Source of the DNA: UBA2336 sp965227265
GTDB lineage: Bacteria > Bacteroidota > Bacteroidia > Cytophagales > Cyclobacteriaceae
Assembly: GCA_965227265.1 (NCBI GenBank)
Contig: OZ245738.1
Location: forward strand, 1,178,001-1,242,000
Reading direction: 5' to 3'
Length of the DNA stretch: 64,000 nucleotides
Shown here one piece after another: positions 18,046-27,329 of this stretch. The notes under the pieces were generated by a model. It saw nothing but the letters and a program-made list of their open reading frames with translations. It was not told the DNA's origin and did not search any database. Numbering within the stretch: the first letter of the stretch is position 1; every line of letters begins with the position of its first letter. The translations under genes were made by a program, and so were the position numbers.

Positions 18046-18321
18046 ATGCAATTAACAGTAGAAACAAGAAAAGCACTTTTTAAGAAGCACGGTGCTAAAA
18101 AATCTGACAAAGACACAGGCTCAACAGAATCTCAGATCGCGTTATTCACAACACGCATTAATCATTTAACTGAGCACCTGAAAAGCAACAAAAAGGATTT
18201 CGGAACACAGACCGGCCTTTTAAACCTGGTAGGAAAGCGTAAAAGACTCCTGAACTACCTTCAGAACACGGATATCGCAAGATACCGCGCAGTTCTAGCC
18301 GACTTAGACTTAAGAAAGTAA
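18046..18321 (+). CDS. rpsO: 30S ribosomal protein S15
   Basis: A 91-residue ribosomal protein binding 16S rRNA in the platform of the small subunit. The ATG at 18046 gives MQLTVETRKALFKKHG. Hallmarks are DTGSTESQIALFTTRI, LTEHL, the KDFGTQTGLLNLVGKRKRLLNYL core and a basic C-terminus ending LDLRK. It has the normal length. It is followed by a strong terminator and then pnp, the same order as in many bacteria. Confidence 0.98.
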   Translation: MQLTVETRKALFKKHGAKKSDKDTGSTESQIALFTTRINHLTEHLKSNKKDFGTQTGLLNLVGKRKRLLNYLQNTDIARYRAVLADLDLRK

Positions 18322-18339
18322 TCGATACTTCACCAATCA

Positions 18340-18365
18340 GGGAACCTCATCAGGGTTCCCTTTTT
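18340..18365 (+). terminator. Rho-independent terminator after rpsO
   Basis: The stem is GGGAACC (18340-18346) with GGTTCCC (18354-18360) around a 7-base loop, followed by five T. It lies 18 bases past the rpsO stop and would separate rpsO from pnp, or allow only partial read-through. Confidence 0.9.
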
Positions 18366-18423
18366 GCATTTATAACACTACAGGTACGCCTGATTAAAAG
18401 CGTCCTGTTACAACCAATTTAGT

Positions 18424-20571
18424 ATGTCATTGAATGTAATAACAAAAAGCTGCAAGCTGCCGGATGGCCGCGAAATCACCATCGAAACGGGCAAGCTGGC
18501 TCGTCAGGCCGATGGATCTGTCGTAGTAAGAATGGGCGACACTATGTTGCTCGCAACAGTAGTAGCCTCTCAGAAAGGAAAAGAAGGCGCTGACTTCCTT
18601 CCATTGTCTGTTGATTACCAGGAGAAGTTCGCTTCTACCGGTAAAATCCCAGGCGGTTTCTTAAAACGCGAAAGCAGATTATCAGATTATGAAATCCTCA
18701 TCAGCCGGTTGGTTGATCGTGCCATAAGACCTTTATTCCCAAGTGATTATCACGCTGAAACTCAGGTGATGATTTACTTAATCTCCGGAGATCAAAATGC
18801 ATTACCAGACGCCTTAGCTGCATTTGCTGCTTCGGCCGCACTTGCCGTTTCTGATATCCCTTTCCAGGGACCAATCTCGGAAGTACGCGTTGCACGTGTT
18901 GACGGAAAATTCATTGTTAACCCAACCATGGAACAGAAGCTTCGTGCTGATATGGACCTGATGGTGGGTGCTTCTATCGAGAACATTTTGATGGTGGAAG
19001 GTGAGATGAAAGAAGTGAGCGAAGATGAAATGCTCGAAGCATTGAAAGTTGCCCACGAAGCAATCAAAGTTCAATGTGAAGTTCAGATCGAGCTGACAAA
19101 AGCTACCAACAAAACTGAGAAGAGAACCTATAGCCACGAAGTGCACGATGAAAATCTGCGTGAAGAGCTTTGGAAACTGTTTTATGATAAAGCATATGAT
19201 GTTGCCGGTTTATTAACCGCTAACAAGTCTGATCGTTCAGATGCTTTCGCTAAGATCGTGGAAGATTATATCGCAGCATTGCCTGCCGATACAACCATCA
19301 GCAAGGACATGGTGAAGCATTACTACCATGACATCCAGAAGAAAGCCGCCCGTGATTTAGTTCTTAACAAAAATGTTCGGTTAGATGGTCGTAAGACTAA
19401 AGAAATCAGACAGATATGGAGTGAAGTGGGATACCTTCCACAACCACACGGATCTGCACTTTTCACCCGTGGTGAAACGCAATCCCTGACTTCCGTAACG
19501 CTTGGTACCAAACTTGATGAGCAGATGATTGACGGTGCTATGATCGAAGGATCAAGCAAATTTATTTTACATTATAACTTCCCTGGTTTCTCAACCGGTG
19601 AGGTGAAGCCTAACCGTGGTCCGGGCAGACGTGAAGTCGGTCATGGAAACCTCGCGTTCCGAGCATTGAAACAAGTTCTTCCTCCGGACGAAAAGAATCC
19701 ATATACAATCCGTATAGTTTCTGACATCCTTGAATCAAACGGTTCGTCTTCAATGGCGACAGTTTGCGCAGGCTCATTGGCTTTGATGGATGCAGGTGTT
19801 CCAGTATCAGGACCAGTTTCTGGTATTGCCATGGGTATGATCTCCGACAGCAAAACTGGTAAGTATGCAATCTTGTCTGATATCCTTGGTGATGAAGATC
19901 ACTTGGGTGACATGGACTTTAAAGTTACGGGAACTGAGAAAGGTATCACGGCTTGCCAGATGGACTTGAAAGTAGACGGACTTACCTATGCTGTATTGAT
20001 GGAAGCATTGCTTCAGGCAAAAGAAGGTCGTCTTCATATCTTAAATGAAATGAAGAAAACACTTTCTGCTGCTCGTCCTGATCTCAAGCCTCAAACACCA
20101 CGTGCTGAAACAGTGGTTATCGAGAAAGAAATGATTGGCGCGATTATCGGGCCCGGTGGTAAAGTTGTTCAAGACATTCAGAATACAACAGGTGCTACTG
20201 TAGTTATTGAAGAAGTAAATGGCAAAGGCATTATCAATGTGTTTGCAAACAATAAAGATGTAATGGAAGCTGCTTTGAGACGCATTCGTGCGATCGTGGC
20301 AGTGCCGGAAGTAGGCGCGGATTATACTGGAAAAGTGAAATCAATCATGCCGTTTGGCGCGTTTGTTGAGTTCATGCCAGGAAAAGACGGTTTGCTGCAC
20401 ATCTCTGAAGTTAAGTGGGAGCGCCTCGAAACTATGGAAGGCGTGTTGGAAATTGGGGAGGAAATCAAGGTTAGATTAGTCGAAGTCGACAAGAAAACCG
20501 GCAAATTCCGCCTTTCCCGCAAAGTTTTGATCCCAAAACCTGCTAAAGAGGAAACTGCACCGAAGCAATAA
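18424..20571 (+). CDS. pnp: Pnp, polyribonucleotide nucleotidyltransferase
   Basis: A 715-residue 3'-5' phosphorolytic exonuclease of the RNA degradation machinery. Two RNase PH-like domains are present (from LARQADGSVVVRMGDTMLL and from DGRKTKEIR), with the phosphate-site stretches FTRGETQ and GPGRREVGHG and the catalytic-domain motif GDEDHLGDMDFKV. A KH domain (about 555-615, GAIIGPGGKVVQDIQ) and an S1 domain (about 625-695, YTGKVKSIMPFGAFVEF) follow. Length and order are standard. It lies alone between the rpsO terminator and the sigma factor gene. Confidence 0.98.
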   Translation: MSLNVITKSCKLPDGREITIETGKLARQADGSVVVRMGDTMLLATVVASQKGKEGADFLPLSVDYQEKFASTGKIPGGFLKRESRLSDYEILISRLVDRAIRPLFPSDYHAETQVMIYLISGDQNALPDALAAFAASAALAVSDIPFQGPISEVRVARVDGKFIVNPTMEQKLRADMDLMVGASIENILMVEGEMKEVSEDEMLEALKVAHEAIKVQCEVQIELTKATNKTEKRTYSHEVHDENLREELWKLFYDKAYDVAGLLTANKSDRSDAFAKIVEDYIAALPADTTISKDMVKHYYHDIQKKAARDLVLNKNVRLDGRKTKEIRQIWSEVGYLPQPHGSALFTRGETQSLTSVTLGTKLDEQMIDGAMIEGSSKFILHYNFPGFSTGEVKPNRGPGRREVGHGNLAFRALKQVLPPDEKNPYTIRIVSDILESNGSSSMATVCAGSLALMDAGVPVSGPVSGIAMGMISDSKTGKYAILSDILGDEDHLGDMDFKVTGTEKGITACQMDLKVDGLTYAVLMEALLQAKEGRLHILNEMKKTLSAARPDLKPQTPRAETVVIEKEMIGAIIGPGGKVVQDIQNTTGATVVIEEVNGKGIINVFANNKDVMEAALRRIRAIVAVPEVGADYTGKVKSIMPFGAFVEFMPGKDGLLHISEVKWERLETMEGVLEIGEEIKVRLVEVDKKTGKFRLSRKVLIPKPAKEETAPKQ

Positions 20572-20642
20572 TCGTTACGGTGAAAATTGACAGGAACTAA
20601 CTTTAACCTTAATATTGTTAAACAAACGTATTTAACCACTGA

Positions 20643-21506
20643 ATGAGACAGCTTAAAATCAGTAAACAGATTACCAACCGCGAGAGCCAGTCGCTGGATA
20701 AGTATCTCCAGGAGATCGGTAAGGTTGATTTGCTTACCCCGGATGAAGAGGTAGAATTAGCGAAGCGGATTAAAGAGGGTGACCAGATAGCGTTGGAGAA
20801 GCTTACCAAAGCCAACCTGCGTTTCGTAGTGTCTGTTGCCAAGCAGTATCAGAATCAAGGATTGTCTTTGGGTGATTTGATCAACGAAGGAAACTTGGGA
20901 TTGATTAAAGCAGCTCAGCGTTTCGATGAGACTCGTGGGTTTAAATTTATTTCGTATGCAGTATGGTGGATCCGTCAGTCAATTCTTCAGGCACTTGCTG
21001 AACAGTCCCGGATTGTTCGTCTGCCGCTGAACCGGGTCGGATCATTGAATAAAATTTCAAAGACATTCTCTGAGCTTGAGCAAAAGTTTGAACGTGAACC
21101 TTCTCCGGAAGAATTAGCAGAAGTACTTGATGTAACAACAGCGGAAGTTGTTGATACTATGAAGATTTCAGGCCGTCACGTATCGATGGATGCTCCATTC
21201 GTACAAGGCGAAGAGAACAGTTTGCTTGACGTACTTGAAAATGACAGCGAGGAAACTCCTGATTCAGGGTTGATGAACGATTCACTCCGCAAGGAAGTGC
21301 AGCGTGCATTGTCAACGTTGACTCAGCGCGAAGCTGACGTTATCACCTTGTACTTCGGACTGAATGGCGAGCATGCCATGACGCTCGAAGAGATCGGGGA
21401 GAAGTTCAATCTGACCCGCGAGCGTGTGCGTCAGATCAAGGAAAAAGCGATCAGAAGATTGAGACATACCTCCAGAAGCAAGGCTTTAAAACCTTACTTG
21501 GGTTAA
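20643..21506 (+). CDS. rpoD: Primary sigma factor (RpoD/SigA type)
   Basis: A 287-residue group 1 sigma-70 factor. It is short because Bacteroidota primary sigma factors lack most of region 1.1 and the non-conserved insert. Region 1.2 reads DKYLQEIGKVDLLTPDEEVELA. Region 2 includes NLRFVVSVAKQYQNQGL, GDLINEGNLGLIKAA and FKFISYAVWWIRQSI. Region 3 follows. Region 4 ends with FNLTRERVRQIKEKAIRRLR. The factor recognises the phylum's TTTG / TAnnTTTG promoters. A strong terminator follows directly. Confidence 0.96.
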   Translation: MRQLKISKQITNRESQSLDKYLQEIGKVDLLTPDEEVELAKRIKEGDQIALEKLTKANLRFVVSVAKQYQNQGLSLGDLINEGNLGLIKAAQRFDETRGFKFISYAVWWIRQSILQALAEQSRIVRLPLNRVGSLNKISKTFSELEQKFEREPSPEELAEVLDVTTAEVVDTMKISGRHVSMDAPFVQGEENSLLDVLENDSEETPDSGLMNDSLRKEVQRALSTLTQREADVITLYFGLNGEHAMTLEEIGEKFNLTRERVRQIKEKAIRRLRHTSRSKALKPYLG

Positions 21507-21531
21507 TAAACTTATTATTTAACAAAATCTG

Positions 21532-21565
21532 AAGGGTCTCGCACGAAAGTGAGACCCTTTATTTT
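21532..21565 (+). terminator. Rho-independent terminator after rpoD
   Basis: AAGGGTCTC (21532-21540) pairs with GAGACCCTT (21551-21559) around a 10-base loop, followed by a T-rich tail. It sits 25 bases past the sigma factor stop and just before trxB. Confidence 0.9.
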
Positions 21566-21577
21566 ACAACACAGAGT

Positions 21578-22531
21578 ATGGCAGAACCAGTAAAAGTATT
21601 GATTATAGGATCCGGCCCGGCCGGATATACAGCAGCAATTTATGCAGCCCGCGCAGGACTTAACCCCGTGCTTTATACTGGTGCTCAGCCAGGCGGACAG
21701 CTCACCACTACGAATGATGTAGAGAACTTCCCTGGCTATCCGGAGGGCATTAATGGCTCTTCGATGATGGTTGATTTACAGAAGCAGGCAGAACGTTTCG
21801 GTACCAAGATCCATTACAGTGTCGTCACCGCAGTTAACTTCTCTCAGTATCCGTATAAAATTACCATTGACGAGAAAGATGAAGTGATTGCTGAATCAGT
21901 AATCATTTCTACCGGAGCAACCGCTAAGTATCTGGGCTTGCCATCCGAACAGCTTTACTATAACAAGGGTGTATCTGCTTGTGCGGTTTGTGATGGTTAT
22001 TTCTATCGCGGAAGAGAAGTGGCGGTAGTTGGTGCTGGAGATTCAGCAGCTGAGGAAGCAACGTACTTAGCCAAACTTTGCACAAAAGTTCACCTGATCG
22101 TAAGACGTGACGAAATGCGTGCATCCAAGATCATGCAGAACCGCGTGATCAACACACCAAACATTGAAGTTCATTGGAATACGGAGACTGAAGAAATTTT
22201 GGGTGACGATAATGGTGTACACAGCGTTCGCATTGTGAACAATAAAACAGGCGAGAAGAAGACGATTGTATTACAGGGTTTCTTTTTAGCAATCGGTCAT
22301 AAGCCAAACACAGACATCTTCAAAGATTATATTGAAATGGATGAAACCGGCTACATTAAAACATTACCAGGCTGTACCAAGACTAACGTTGAAGGCGTAT
22401 TTGCCGTAGGCGATGCAGCCGATAAGATTTACCGTCAGGCAATCACCGCAGCCGGCACAGGTTGTATGGGCGCACTTGATGCCGAGAAGTTTCTGGTAGC
22501 GAAGGAATCTGAAGTAGCTGTTAATAGTTAA
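21578..22531 (+). CDS. trxB: TrxB, thioredoxin-disulfide reductase
   Basis: A 317-residue flavoprotein that reduces thioredoxin (or a related thiol carrier) with NADPH. The FAD motif is GSGPAGYTAAIYAARAG, the redox-active pair is Cys135-Cys138 in ACAVCDG, and the NADPH motif is GAGDSAAEEA. The C-terminal FAD contact is VFAVGDAAD. The standard motif is CATC; Val for Thr at the third position is a mild change. The next gene, bshB1, makes bacillithiol, so the pair groups two thiol-redox functions. Confidence 0.95.
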   Translation: MAEPVKVLIIGSGPAGYTAAIYAARAGLNPVLYTGAQPGGQLTTTNDVENFPGYPEGINGSSMMVDLQKQAERFGTKIHYSVVTAVNFSQYPYKITIDEKDEVIAESVIISTGATAKYLGLPSEQLYYNKGVSACAVCDGYFYRGREVAVVGAGDSAAEEATYLAKLCTKVHLIVRRDEMRASKIMQNRVINTPNIEVHWNTETEEILGDDNGVHSVRIVNNKTGEKKTIVLQGFFLAIGHKPNTDIFKDYIEMDETGYIKTLPGCTKTNVEGVFAVGDAADKIYRQAITAAGTGCMGALDAEKFLVAKESEVAVNS

Positions 22532-22533
22532 TA

Positions 22534-22585
22534 GTTATCTCTTAATCGTGTGTATTATTATTCCGTTTAACGATTAACTGATAAC
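22534..22585. repeat. Imperfect inverted repeat between trxB and bshB1
   Basis: The arms 22534-22549 and 22570-22585 match as reverse complements at 14 of 16 positions, around a 20-base A/T-rich spacer. There is no T-run, and the stem is A/T-rich, so a terminator is unlikely. It may be an mRNA hairpin or a binding site for a dimeric regulator. The function is unknown. Confidence 0.5.
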
Positions 22586-22604
22586 GGATACTCTAAACTG
22601 ATAA

Positions 22605-23324
22605 ATGAAACTCGATATCCTTGTCTTCGCAGCTCACCCTGACGATGCCGAATTAGGTGCAGGTGGGACAATCGCCAGTCACATAGCCAAAGGCCGGAAA
22701 GTGGGCGTGGTGGACTTTACAAAAGGAGAACTGGGTACACGTGGAACACCCGAAACAAGGGCTTCAGAGGCCGCTGCAGGGGCGAAAATCCTTGGCTTGA
22801 CTGCCCGCGAGAATCTTGGATTAGCCGATAGTTTCTTCCGGAACGATGAAGAACATCAACGTAAAGTCATAGCTGCAATCCGTAAATATCAACCCGAAAT
22901 TGTGTTGGCGAATGCAATTTACGACCGTCATTCCGATCACGGTAAAGGAGCAGAGCTTGCTCACGATTCTTGTTTTTTATCCGGCTTAGCTAAAATTGAA
23001 ACGAAAGATAATCACGGCAATCTTCAGAAAGCCTGGAGACCAAAAGCAGTTTATCACTATATCCAAAGCCAGTTTATTGAGCCTGATTTTATAGTTGATG
23101 TAACACCGTATTGGGAAACCAAGATCAATGCAATCAAAGCGTTCAAAACACAATTCTTTGATCCCAACAGCAAAGAGCCAACTACGTATATCTCAACACC
23201 TGAGTTTTTAAATATGGTTGAAGCCCGCGCGATTGAGCTTGGCCATTCGATTGGTGTGAAGTATGGAGAAGGGTTTACGGTGAGGCGGACATCCGGTGTT
23301 AATGATTTATTCAACCTGATTTAA
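22605..23324 (+). CDS. bshB1: BshB1, bacillithiol biosynthesis deacetylase
   Basis: A 239-residue zinc-dependent deacetylase of the LmbE/PIG-L family that removes acetyl from N-acetylglucosaminyl-malate in bacillithiol synthesis. The zinc and catalytic motif is AHPDDAELGAGG near the start. FTKGELGTRGTPETR and ANAIYDRHSDHGKGAEL carry further active-site residues, and the full length fits BshB1. It faces pdxH tail-to-tail with a short gap that contains only a small A/T-rich hairpin. Confidence 0.93.
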   Translation: MKLDILVFAAHPDDAELGAGGTIASHIAKGRKVGVVDFTKGELGTRGTPETRASEAAAGAKILGLTARENLGLADSFFRNDEEHQRKVIAAIRKYQPEIVLANAIYDRHSDHGKGAELAHDSCFLSGLAKIETKDNHGNLQKAWRPKAVYHYIQSQFIEPDFIVDVTPYWETKINAIKAFKTQFFDPNSKEPTTYISTPEFLNMVEARAIELGHSIGVKYGEGFTVRRTSGVNDLFNLI

Positions 23325-23341
23325 TTACGTAATGCAAATAA

Positions 23342-23983
23342 TTACGGTGCCAACCGATTGATCTTCCAACCATTCTCATCCTTCGTATACAGAATCCTAT
23401 CATGCAACCGGCTTGGTCTGCCTTGCCAGAACTCAATCATGATCGGATCAACCTCATAACCTCCCCATTGATTGGGTTTAGGGAGAAATTCTTCGCCTTT
23501 GTATTTTGCTTCGATTTGCTTCACGCGTTCTTCCAATAATGACCGGTCGCTGATCATTGAACTCTGTGGCGATGCCCACGCTCCAACCTGTGAACCCCGA
23601 GGTCGACTTTGAAAATAATGTTCAGATCGTTTCTCGTCAATGCGGGAGGCGACACCTTCAATTCTTACCTGTCTTTCCAGCTCAGGCCAGAAAAATGTAA
23701 GGGAACAGGCAGGGTTCTCATCAAGTTCTTTTCCTTTCCGGCTTTGGTAGTTTGTATAGAAGACAAACATCTTGTTCTCAACACCTTTCAACAATACAAT
23801 GCGTGAAGCTGGTCTTCCGTTCTCATTAACAGTTGCGAGGTTCATCGCATTGGGCTCGGGTACCTTTGCAGCAATTGCCTCCTCGAACCAATTGGTGAAC
23901 TGGCTGATAGGTTCTTTTGCCACACTTTTGGCCTCAAGGGCAGCTTTGCTGTATTCTTTCCGGATGGAGGCAAGGTCATTCAT
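23342..23983 (-). CDS. pdxH: PdxH, pyridoxine/pyridoxamine 5'-phosphate oxidase
   Basis: A 213-residue FMN enzyme for the last step of pyridoxal phosphate synthesis and salvage. The ATG at 23983 (MNDLASIRKEY) is the normal family start; an upstream TTG would add only nine atypical residues. Motifs: EPNAMNLATVNENGRPASRIVLLKG for FMN binding, NYQSRKGKELDENP, FFWPELERQVRIEG, and the C-terminal signature EFWQGRPSRLHDR. It is convergent with bshB1. Confidence 0.96.
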   Translation of the reverse strand: MNDLASIRKEYSKAALEAKSVAKEPISQFTNWFEEAIAAKVPEPNAMNLATVNENGRPASRIVLLKGVENKMFVFYTNYQSRKGKELDENPACSLTFFWPELERQVRIEGVASRIDEKRSEHYFQSRPRGSQVGAWASPQSSMISDRSLLEERVKQIEAKYKGEEFLPKPNQWGGYEVDPIMIEFWQGRPSRLHDRILYTKDENGWKINRLAP

Positions 23984-24077
23984 ACGTTTGAAATTACGGT
24001 TCAAGGTCAACTAAATCAATAAAATTTGCATCCTATTGATACAAGTATTTTATTGGCGTGTTGTGACCAAATAGTAA

Positions 24078-24653
24078 ATGGAGTTTTTCAAATACGCGAA
24101 TAAAATTACCCCAGAGAAGGGGAGGCTTCTGATATCGGAACCTTTCCTTCAAGACCCTAACTTTGACCGGACTGTTGTGCTGTTATGTGAGCACAATGAA
24201 GAAGGATCATTCGGGTTTATCCTCAACAAACCGGCTATCATAAAGGTGGGCGAAGTGATGGATGAATTGAAGAATTTTGATGAAGTGATTTTTATTGGCG
24301 GACCCGTGCAGCAGGATACACTTCATTTCATTCATCGTGCTCCGAAGATTGAAAGCGGAACGGAAGTAATAAAGGATATTTATTGGGGCGGCAATTTTGA
24401 GAATGTATTGTTCTTATCAGATACAAATCAGCTTGTACCATCCCAAATCAGGTTTTTTCTGGGGTATAGCGGTTGGGGACCCGGGCAATTGGAGGAAGAA
24501 CTTGCTGAGGATGCCTGGATTGTTTGTGATTTTGCTTCGGAAGACCTTTTGTTCGAAACGGAATCAGCAAACCTGTGGCGGAAAGCATTAAGTAACATGG
24601 GCGGCAGATTTTCCGTCTATGCTAACTACCCGGTAGATCCAAACCTGAATTAA
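24078..24653 (+). CDS. YqgE/AlgH family protein (DUF179)
   Basis: A 191-residue soluble protein. It has the family start KGRLLISEPFLQDPNFDRTVVLLCEHNEEGSFGFILNKP in the usual order, then FIGGPVQQDTLHFIH and the YSGWGPGQLEEE motif. The family is widespread, its structure is known, but its function is not settled. It starts 95 bases downstream of the divergent pdxH start, so this gap holds promoters for both. Confidence 0.93.
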   Translation: MEFFKYANKITPEKGRLLISEPFLQDPNFDRTVVLLCEHNEEGSFGFILNKPAIIKVGEVMDELKNFDEVIFIGGPVQQDTLHFIHRAPKIESGTEVIKDIYWGGNFENVLFLSDTNQLVPSQIRFFLGYSGWGPGQLEEELAEDAWIVCDFASEDLLFETESANLWRKALSNMGGRFSVYANYPVDPNLN

Positions 24654-24712
24654 AAGGGTTTTGGGGCATTTTTAGTAACTTTACATATATAGCGTAGTAT
24701 AATAGATCAGTC

Positions 24713-26566
24713 ATGGATTTGGAAAAAGAGAACAGCGAAGAGCAGGATTCAGGGTTGAATGGGGTGAGCCATGGCACTGCAGCTACATTGAACAGTGAAG
24801 CTGATTTAACAGATCAGCATAGTGAGCAAGCTTCCGAAGAGGAACTTGAACACATTGATTACTCAACATTCTCTAAAAGCCAGTTTGTTGAGCACCTCCA
24901 ATCACTTGTTAAAGACGGTAATCAGCGCAAACTCGATCAGGCTGTACGTGAGATCAAACCCTTGTTTGATGAACTGAAAGAGCGGGAGCGAACTACCGCA
25001 CTAAACCGGTTTATTCTGGATGGTGGCGTGGTGGATGATTTTGATTTCCGCGGAGATGAGCACACTCAACAATTTGAAGTGCTGCTCAAGCAGATTAGGG
25101 ATCGTAAAACACAACTGCTCAAAAGTCAGGAAGATCAGCGGAACGAAAACCTGAAAAAGAAAACTGAGTTACTAGAAAAGCTTCGTGAGTTGATTGACTC
25201 CCCGGATCAATCTAGCCAGCACTTCAACAAGTTTAAAGAATTACAAAAGGATTGGAAAAACACCGGAGCTGTTCCAGTTGCCCAAAACAAAACGTTGTGG
25301 GCTAATTATCACGCACTGGTTGATCGGTTCTACGACAATCAGAATATTTACTTTGAATTAAAGGAACTTGATCGCAAGAAAAATCTTGAATATAAAGTCG
25401 AGCTTTGCGCGAAAGCAGAGAAGCTTAAAGATGTAGAGAAGATTAAAGATGCCATCAAGGAATTGAATGAGCTGCATCATGAGTTCAAACACGTTGGTCC
25501 TGTACCGATGGAGGAGAAGGAAGGTGTTTGGCAGCGATTTAAGATTGCATCCGATGCTGTGTATGCAAAGCGTGATGAGTATTTAAAAGTCCTGCAACAA
25601 GAACTTGGCGTTAATCTTGAACAAAAAGCAAAATTAGCCGATGAAGTAGCGGAGTATAGCGCATTTCAATCCGACCGCATTAAAGAGTGGAACCAGAAGA
25701 CCAAAGAAGTTCTCGAGCTTCAAAAAAAATGGGATGCTATTGGCGGACTGCCCCGATCGAAATCCAAAGATGTTAATAAAAAATTCTGGTCGGCTTTTAA
25801 GACCTTCTTCAGCAACAAGAGTATCTTCTTTAAGAAACTGGATGAAGAAAGAAGCGCGAACCTGAAAAAGAAAAATGAACTCGTTCAGCGTGCGCTTTCA
25901 TTAAAAGAAAGCGCGGAGTGGGACAAAGCCGCCAACGAATTAAAGAGTTTACAGAATCAGTGGCGTGAGATTGGTCCTGTGCCTGAAAAATTCCGTGAAA
26001 AGGTTTACAAGGAATTTAAGGAAGCCTGTGATTTCTTCTTTGAACAAAAGCGAAATCAGCACGGCAAGGTTGAGACTGAACAGGTTGAGAATCTGAAAGC
26101 GAAAGAAGCAATCTGTGGTGAGCTTGAAAAACACATTGCTGACAATACCGCTAACCCTGCAATCTTAAAAGACCTGGAAGGTAAATTCAACCAGATCGGG
26201 TTTGTTCCTAAAAATGCGATCACGGCCATTCGAAAGCGTTACCATGAAGCGGCCCAGAAATTTACGGGTTCAATCCAAGGTATATCGGAAGATGAAAAGA
26301 ACCAGTTATTGTTGGAAAACGAACTGGCTGATCTGAAGAACGACCCGATGAGCGGTCAGAAAATTTACCAGAAAGAGCAAGCAATCCGCAAGAAGATCAG
26401 CAAGGTTGAAAATGATATTTCTACCCTGCGCAATAACCTTGAATTCTTTGGCAGGTCTAAAAATGCCGAGAAATACAAGGAAGAATTTAACGCCAAGATC
26501 AAGGAAGCAGACGATGACCTGAAACAGCTCAAACAGCAGCTGAAATTACTTCGCACAGTTTCTTAA
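24713..26566 (+). CDS. DUF349 repeat coiled-coil protein
   Basis: A 617-residue highly charged, helical protein with repeated units of the DUF349 type. The recurring core is W-x-x-x-G-x-V/L-P, seen in WKNTGAVPVAQ, FKHVGPVPMEE, WDAIGGLPRSK, WREIGPVPEKF and FNQIGFVPKN. That makes at least five repeats between about residues 160 and 530. The N-terminal 70 residues are acidic and low-complexity, and the C-terminus is a coiled coil. There is no signal peptide or membrane segment. Its role in this phylum is unknown. Confidence 0.88.
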   Translation: MDLEKENSEEQDSGLNGVSHGTAATLNSEADLTDQHSEQASEEELEHIDYSTFSKSQFVEHLQSLVKDGNQRKLDQAVREIKPLFDELKERERTTALNRFILDGGVVDDFDFRGDEHTQQFEVLLKQIRDRKTQLLKSQEDQRNENLKKKTELLEKLRELIDSPDQSSQHFNKFKELQKDWKNTGAVPVAQNKTLWANYHALVDRFYDNQNIYFELKELDRKKNLEYKVELCAKAEKLKDVEKIKDAIKELNELHHEFKHVGPVPMEEKEGVWQRFKIASDAVYAKRDEYLKVLQQELGVNLEQKAKLADEVAEYSAFQSDRIKEWNQKTKEVLELQKKWDAIGGLPRSKSKDVNKKFWSAFKTFFSNKSIFFKKLDEERSANLKKKNELVQRALSLKESAEWDKAANELKSLQNQWREIGPVPEKFREKVYKEFKEACDFFFEQKRNQHGKVETEQVENLKAKEAICGELEKHIADNTANPAILKDLEGKFNQIGFVPKNAITAIRKRYHEAAQKFTGSIQGISEDEKNQLLLENELADLKNDPMSGQKIYQKEQAIRKKISKVENDISTLRNNLEFFGRSKNAEKYKEEFNAKIKEADDDLKQLKQQLKLLRTVS

Positions 26567-26625
26567 AATCTGTTTGCAAAGATTGATCTAACCCTTATTT
26601 TTGCACCTCCTTAATAAGGAAATAG

Positions 26626-26698
26626 GCCTCCTTAGCTCAGCTGGTAGAGCAACGCACTTGTAATGCGTAGGTCGTTGGTTCGATTCCGACAGGGGGCT
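26626..26698 (+). tRNA. tRNA-Thr (anticodon TGT)
   Basis: A 73-base cloverleaf. The acceptor arm is GCCTCCT with AGGGGGC, the D arm is GCTC...GAGC, and the anticodon arm is ACGCA-CTTGTAA-TGCGT with anticodon TGT. The T arm is GTTGG-TTCGATT-CCGAC and the discriminator is T. CCA is not encoded. A strong terminator follows within six bases. Confidence 0.96.
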
Positions 26699-26703
26699 CA
26701 GGC

Positions 26704-26738
26704 AAGACCCATCTTACTAGGAAGATGGGTCTTTTTTT
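26704..26738 (+). terminator. Rho-independent terminator after tRNA-Thr
   Basis: A perfect 12-base stem, AAGACCCATCTT (26704-26715) with AAGATGGGTCTT (26722-26733), around a 6-base loop and running into seven T. Confidence 0.95.
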
Positions 26739-26956
26739 GCCCTAGCATTTCAGAAACAGCATTTTTTGTGGTTCGATGTTGTCTCCTTGGGATTGTGATG
26801 TCCTCCAATTAGGATCGAATCAAAATTGAAACTTCGAAATCAGCATTTTTTTTACTTCGCATAGTTGTGTTAACAACTTGTTACCATCTTCCTAGTGATT
26901 TATCATATGACAGGCAACGAAGTTGCTACAAAATTCTTTTATGTTGTGAAACCTTT

Positions 26957-26972
26957 ATCGTAATTTTACGAT
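26957..26972. promoter_or_regulatory. ArsR-type operator O1 upstream of arsR
   Basis: ATCGTAATTTTACGAT has perfect 7-base inverted arms around TT and ends 10 bases before the arsR start. A near-copy precedes the next gene (27330-27345), so both are probably bound by the ArsR protein. Binding would block transcription or translation initiation until arsenite is present. Confidence 0.75.
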
Positions 26973-26982
26973 TACAAGGAAT

Positions 26983-27309
26983 ATGGGCTTAACCAAGACA
27001 GAAGAATTCACTAAAACGCAAAATGACTTGGCCGTATTGACCAAGGCATTGGGTCATCCAGCGCGTATTGCTATTCTTCAGTTTCTTATCAAGAGAAAGT
27101 CATGTGTTTGTGGAGACATCGTAGATGAATTGCCGTTATCTCAATCAACCGTATCACAGCATTTAAAAGAATTAAAGAACACGGGTCTTATTAAGGGAGA
27201 CATTGACGGACCGAGTGTTTGCTACTGCATTGACGAGAAGGCCTGGAACCGGGCAAAAAAAATGATTGGGGATTTGTTTGAAACCTACAAGGGACAGGAC
27301 TGCTGTTAA
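26983..27309 (+). CDS. arsR: ArsR/SmtB-family metalloregulator
   Basis: A 108-residue winged-helix repressor. The start GHPARIAILQFL is typical, the recognition helix is LSQSTVSQHLKELK, and the wing follows. The metal-site pair Cys41-Cys43 in KSCVCGDIV corresponds to the CVC motif of arsenite-sensing ArsR proteins, and two more Cys end the protein (Cys107-Cys108). It heads the cluster with an arsenate reductase and ACR3, so arsenite is the likely inducer. A matching palindrome lies in front of it and another in front of the next gene. Confidence 0.93.
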   Translation: MGLTKTEEFTKTQNDLAVLTKALGHPARIAILQFLIKRKSCVCGDIVDELPLSQSTVSQHLKELKNTGLIKGDIDGPSVCYCIDEKAWNRAKKMIGDLFETYKGQDCC

Positions 27310-27329
27310 CTCTATTTTTGATTAAATTG

